The notes below the pieces were generated by a model. The model was given only the letters and a program-made list of their open reading frames with translations. It searched no databases and was not told the DNA's origin. From Mucilaginibacter sp. (GTDB lineage: Bacteria > Bacteroidota > Bacteroidia > Sphingobacteriales > Sphingobacteriaceae), in the NCBI GenBank assembly GCA_028288025.1, contig JAQBOM010000003.1, positions 186,001-250,000 on the forward strand: a stretch of DNA of 64,000 nt, in the 5' to 3' direction. A program made the translations under genes and the position numbers. This document shows positions 60,611-64,000 of the stretch, piece by piece; position 1 is the stretch's first letter, and each line of letters starts with the position of its first letter.

Positions 60611-61069
60611 CTAAGACGGCCTCCTTTTTACCGGCGATATGGACTTCACAATGGTTTCGCCTTTAAATTCCTTTTTAAGTGGCTTCTTTTGTTCGAGCCT
60701 GTCAACGTAAGCCTGTTCCAGTAAGTGTTTAATGTATTCCTCCGGAAAGTCTTCCTTTACCCTTACCTGGATATAACGATACTGGTTGCCGTTTCCGAGT
60801 AATATCTTCTTTGGATCGGCAAGGCGTACTCCCCAGTTAAAACCAAAATTTACATGATCGCGAGCAACAGCAATACTGCAAAAAACATCGGCTAACTTAT
60901 CGCTCAGCGACCAGCCAAAAGCCACCGCGTTGTAATTATCGTAGATAAGCTCGTTACTTTCGGGGTAAAGGTCCCAAACAAACTCCCTTAACCACAATGC
61001 CGCGGTTTTAACGCTATCGGGATACGGCAGTATGAATCGCACCAGGTTGTCAACAGTTTCTTTTCCCAT
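60611..61069 (-). CDS. DUF1801 family protein
   Basis: Cytoplasmic protein of 152 residues of the DUF1801 family, which also includes the YdhG/YjhQ-like iron-chaperone-like fold; function unknown. It starts MGKETVDNLVRFILPYPDSV and has LYPESNELIYDNYNAVAFGW, VNFGFNWGVRLADPKKIL and a basic C-terminus (KKPLKKEFKG, SPVKRRPS). It lies between the repeat array and a gap of 316 bases with no strong gene. Confidence 0.85.
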   Translation of the reverse strand: MGKETVDNLVRFILPYPDSVKTAALWLREFVWDLYPESNELIYDNYNAVAFGWSLSDKLADVFCSIAVARDHVNFGFNWGVRLADPKKILLGNGNQYRYIQVRVKEDFPEEYIKHLLEQAYVDRLEQKKPLKKEFKGETIVKSISPVKRRPS

Positions 61070-61176
61070 ATCAGAAAAAAAATATCTTTTAAATTATGTA
61101 TCTTAATTTAAAGATAACGTATAAGACGATATAAGTATAAGCTATCTTTCAAATACTATATAAATATAAGAAAATT

Positions 61177-61335
61177 ATGATCCTGTTATTGATAACCTAT
61201 TTGTGCAAGCGATTTAACGTGCTACCCGAGTTGAAAAAATTGGCTTCAATTTTACAGCGGCCTCATTTGACAATGGTTTTGCAACCCGTAGAAAATAAGC
61301 AGCACCCCTTAGCCAGGGTTTTAAGGAAACGTTAG
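61177..61335 (+). CDS. Possible small protein of 52 residues
   Basis: A short frame of 52 codons from ATG to TAG (MILLLITYLCKRFNVLPELK at the start, ending in RVLRKR) lies in the 316-base gap 61070-61385. It has a short hydrophobic N-terminus and a basic end, but no recognised family, no clear ribosome binding site and no neighbour that explains it. It may be chance. The rest of the gap is AT-rich, apart from the inverted repeat at 61338-61381. Confidence 0.18.
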   Translation: MILLLITYLCKRFNVLPELKKLASILQRPHLTMVLQPVENKQHPLARVLRKR

Positions 61336-61337
61336 GG

Positions 61338-61381
61338 AAGTCCTGAGTCAGATAAGACTCCAGACTAACGACTCAGGACTT
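61338..61381. repeat. Perfect 12-bp inverted repeat (GTCCTGAGTC type)
   Basis: AAGTCCTGAGTC (61338-61349) and GACTCAGGACTT (61370-61381) are exact reverse complements; the loop itself contains related AAGACTCC and AGACTAACG words. A related GACTTAAGACTC stretch is at 8321-8335. It lies just after the end of the LOG gene on the minus strand and may act as terminator. Confidence 0.75.
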
Positions 61382-61385
61382 AAGA

Positions 61386-61964
61386 CTAAATTTTATCTTT
61401 AAACCAGACATCATCCGGTTTGAGCGTGCAATTTTCCATCAGGTCAATGAGCTCAATGGCATCAGTTGAGGTTATAAGCAGTTGGCGGTTGCCGGGCTTT
61501 AAAAACCGTTGCTCAACCATCAGGTCCATTTGCATCAGCAGGTGATCATAAAAGCCGTTAATATTCAGCAAACCAACCGGTTTTTGATGAATGCCCAGCA
61601 TAAGCCAGGTTAATACTTCAAAAAATTCTTCGAGCGTACCAAGACCGCCGGGAAGGGTTACAATGCCGTCACAAAGATCGTTCATCAGCTGCTTGCGCTC
61701 GTGCATATTCTTTACGATATGCAATTCAGTTAAGCCGGTATGACCCACTTCCTTATCCATTAAAAACTGCGGAATGATACCGGTTACCTTTCCGCCTCTG
61801 CGCAACACCTCGTCGGCCAGCAATCCCATTACACCAACGCGGCCGCCGCCATATACCAGGTCCATATTCCGGCTTGCCATAATTTCGGCCAGTTGTTCAA
61901 CAGTTTGCTTTAATACCGGGTCGCCGTTAAAATTAGCCCCACAGAATACACAGATGGATTTCAA
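61386..61964 (-). CDS. LOG family protein (TIGR00730)
   Basis: Lonely-guy family Rossmann protein of 192 residues. Members hydrolyse cytokinin riboside 5'-monophosphate or other nucleotide 5'-monophosphates to base and ribose phosphate. The two signature motifs are present: MDLVYGGGRVGVMGLLADEV and GIVTLPGGLGTLEEFFEVLTW (PGGxGTxxE). The N-terminus SICVFCGANFNGDPVLK is typical of the family. It is probably single-gene, between a palindromic array and the GATTTAG array upstream. Confidence 0.92.
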   Translation of the reverse strand: MKSICVFCGANFNGDPVLKQTVEQLAEIMASRNMDLVYGGGRVGVMGLLADEVLRRGGKVTGIIPQFLMDKEVGHTGLTELHIVKNMHERKQLMNDLCDGIVTLPGGLGTLEEFFEVLTWLMLGIHQKPVGLLNINGFYDHLLMQMDLMVEQRFLKPGNRQLLITSTDAIELIDLMENCTLKPDDVWFKDKI

Positions 61965-61971
61965 TTTTGAA

Positions 61972-62068
61972 TTATTGATTTAGTGAATTATTGATTTAGT
62001 TATTGAATGAATGATTTAGAGAATTAATGAAATTTTTAATCTAATCTCTTACCTCTAATCACTAAACT
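61972..62068. repeat. Palindromic intergenic array, GATTTAGTGAATTATTG word
   Basis: The left part (about 61972-62027) repeats TTATTGATTTAGTGAATTAT, TGATTTAGTTATTGAATGAA and ATGATTTAGAG; the right part (62039-62068) has ATCTAATCTCTTACCTCTAA and TCACTAAACTCTCAT, the reverse complement of the GATTAGAG word found in the 19643 and 60329 arrays. It separates guaB and the LOG gene on the minus strand. Confidence 0.65.
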
Positions 62069-62069
62069 C

Positions 62070-63548
<1,479 letters not shown>

Positions 63549-63591
63549 TTATTTGGAGTTATTATTTGCCGGGCAAAGCTAACTATTTATT

Positions 63592-63733
63592 TCGAAATTC
63601 GGATGTTCGATTTCGGATTTAGGGATTGATTTGAAAATATGTCAATTTGATGATTTGAAAATGGTCATTCGACGCCTTATGGGTTTATCGCTTTTTCAAA
63701 TCCGAAATCGAACATCCGAATTCCGAAATTCCC
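63592..63733. repeat. Palindromic intergenic array, TTTCGGAT word
   Basis: Left arm TTCGAAATTCGGATGTTCGA, TTTCGGATTTAGGG (63592-63626); right arm TTTCAAATCCGAAATCGAAC, ATCCGAATTCCGAAATTCCC (63694-63733). It shares words with 3005-3119 and 33659-33699. It lies between guaB and the M16 peptidase gene on the minus strand. Confidence 0.75.
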
Positions 63734-64000
63734 TTAGTATTTTCCTACAATAACCTTATAAAACTGGCTGCTATCCAAATATTGCTCAGCAAGGCTCTTT
63801 AGTTCAGCAGCCGAAACGGTTTTTACAATTTCGATATAACGATCGTAGTAATCATAGTCAAGGCCGGAGAAATAAAGATTCTTAAACTTATCGGCATGCG
63901 AAAAAACATTTTCGAGGCTGCCCAGCAGCGATCCGAGCATAAAATTCCGCACAAGCGACAGCTCTTCCTCGGGGATAAGCTCTGCCCTTAATTTGTTTAC
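63734..64000 (-). CDS. M16 family zinc peptidase, C-terminal end
   Basis: The frame from the right edge ends at 63734 and covers about 88 residues: RAELIPEEELSLVRNFMLGS, LLGSLENVFSHADKFKNLYF, then VSAAELKSLAEQYLDSSQFY and KVIVGKY. This is the end of the C-terminal domain of an insulinase/pitrilysin-like peptidase (the LKSLAEQYL-S-FYKVIVGK pattern). The catalytic HxxEH part and the start lie beyond the window, so its activity cannot be judged. Confidence 0.85.
   Translation of the reverse strand, partial: VNKLRAELIPEEELSLVRNFMLGSLLGSLENVFSHADKFKNLYFSGLDYDYYDRYIEIVKTVSAAELKSLAEQYLDSSQFYKVIVGKY

Overview
The window looks like a chromosomal segment of a Bacteroidota bacterium, most likely a Sphingobacteriaceae member close to Mucilaginibacter or Pedobacter. 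This is inferred from gene content (FucP-type fucose operon, DUF6786, DUF4199, BatA proteins, bTHX, GH172, GH20, LytTR two-component pair, GlnII-type glutamine synthetase), from TAnnTTTG-like promoter boxes, from weak ribosome binding sites and from several TTG starts. No tRNA, rRNA, CRISPR array, insertion sequence or prophage was seen.

Layout. 1-2311: end of a trp operon (trpF partial, trpB, trpA). 2383-3670: YciO/Sua5-like protein and a YceI protein. 3831-10461 (minus): a non-phosphorylating L-fucose operon (FAH-type hydrolase, DUF6786 lipoprotein, FucP, SDR, L-fuconolactonase-like amidohydrolase, GH172). 10513-13126: an orphan encapsulated-ferritin-like gene, then a Tat phosphoesterase, a secreted YceI and a diheme c-type cytochrome. 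13258-14999: LytTR regulator and its kinase. 15106-26840: a large molybdenum cofactor region (FdhF/YdeP oxidoreductase, DUF7009, fdhD, moaD, moaE, moeB-rhodanese, MobB/MobA fusion, moaC, moeA, moaA, XdhC, MocA-like). 26858-32766: aldose epimerase, a HAD/kinase/glutamine-synthetase-like trio and GlnII. 33041-38486: lipoprotein, mdh, membrane protein, M1 peptidase. 38674-42963: two GT2 glycosyltransferases, a membrane protein and a GH3-family enzyme. 43073-45623: dxr and rseP. 45700-50282: DUF4199, acidic protein, a dihydroorotase homologue lacking its metal ligands, and a BatA/vWA protein. 50631-58592: DUF72, PliI-like lipoprotein, GH20, bTHX, trxB, MORN/TonB protein, M19 dipeptidase, small membrane protein. 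58700-64000: acyl-CoA carboxyltransferase, DUF1801, LOG, guaB and the end of an M16 peptidase.

The most unusual non-coding feature is the spacer DNA. Many intergenic gaps hold short-period degenerate arrays whose two ends are reverse complements, so each could fold into a long hairpin. The repeated word differs from gap to gap (TTTCGGAT, GTTGATT, GTTGTAA, GATTAGAGATTGGA, TGCAGATGTGCAAAT, GTCCATAG), and some words recur at several loci. A separate element made of 19-bp iterons occurs twice (19751-19835 and 50459-50548), each time next to or inside one of these arrays. The best protein-level oddities are the ligand-less dihydroorotase, the SDR whose YxxxK lysine is Asn, the shell-less EncFtn homologue, and the GS-like/kinase/HAD gene trio.
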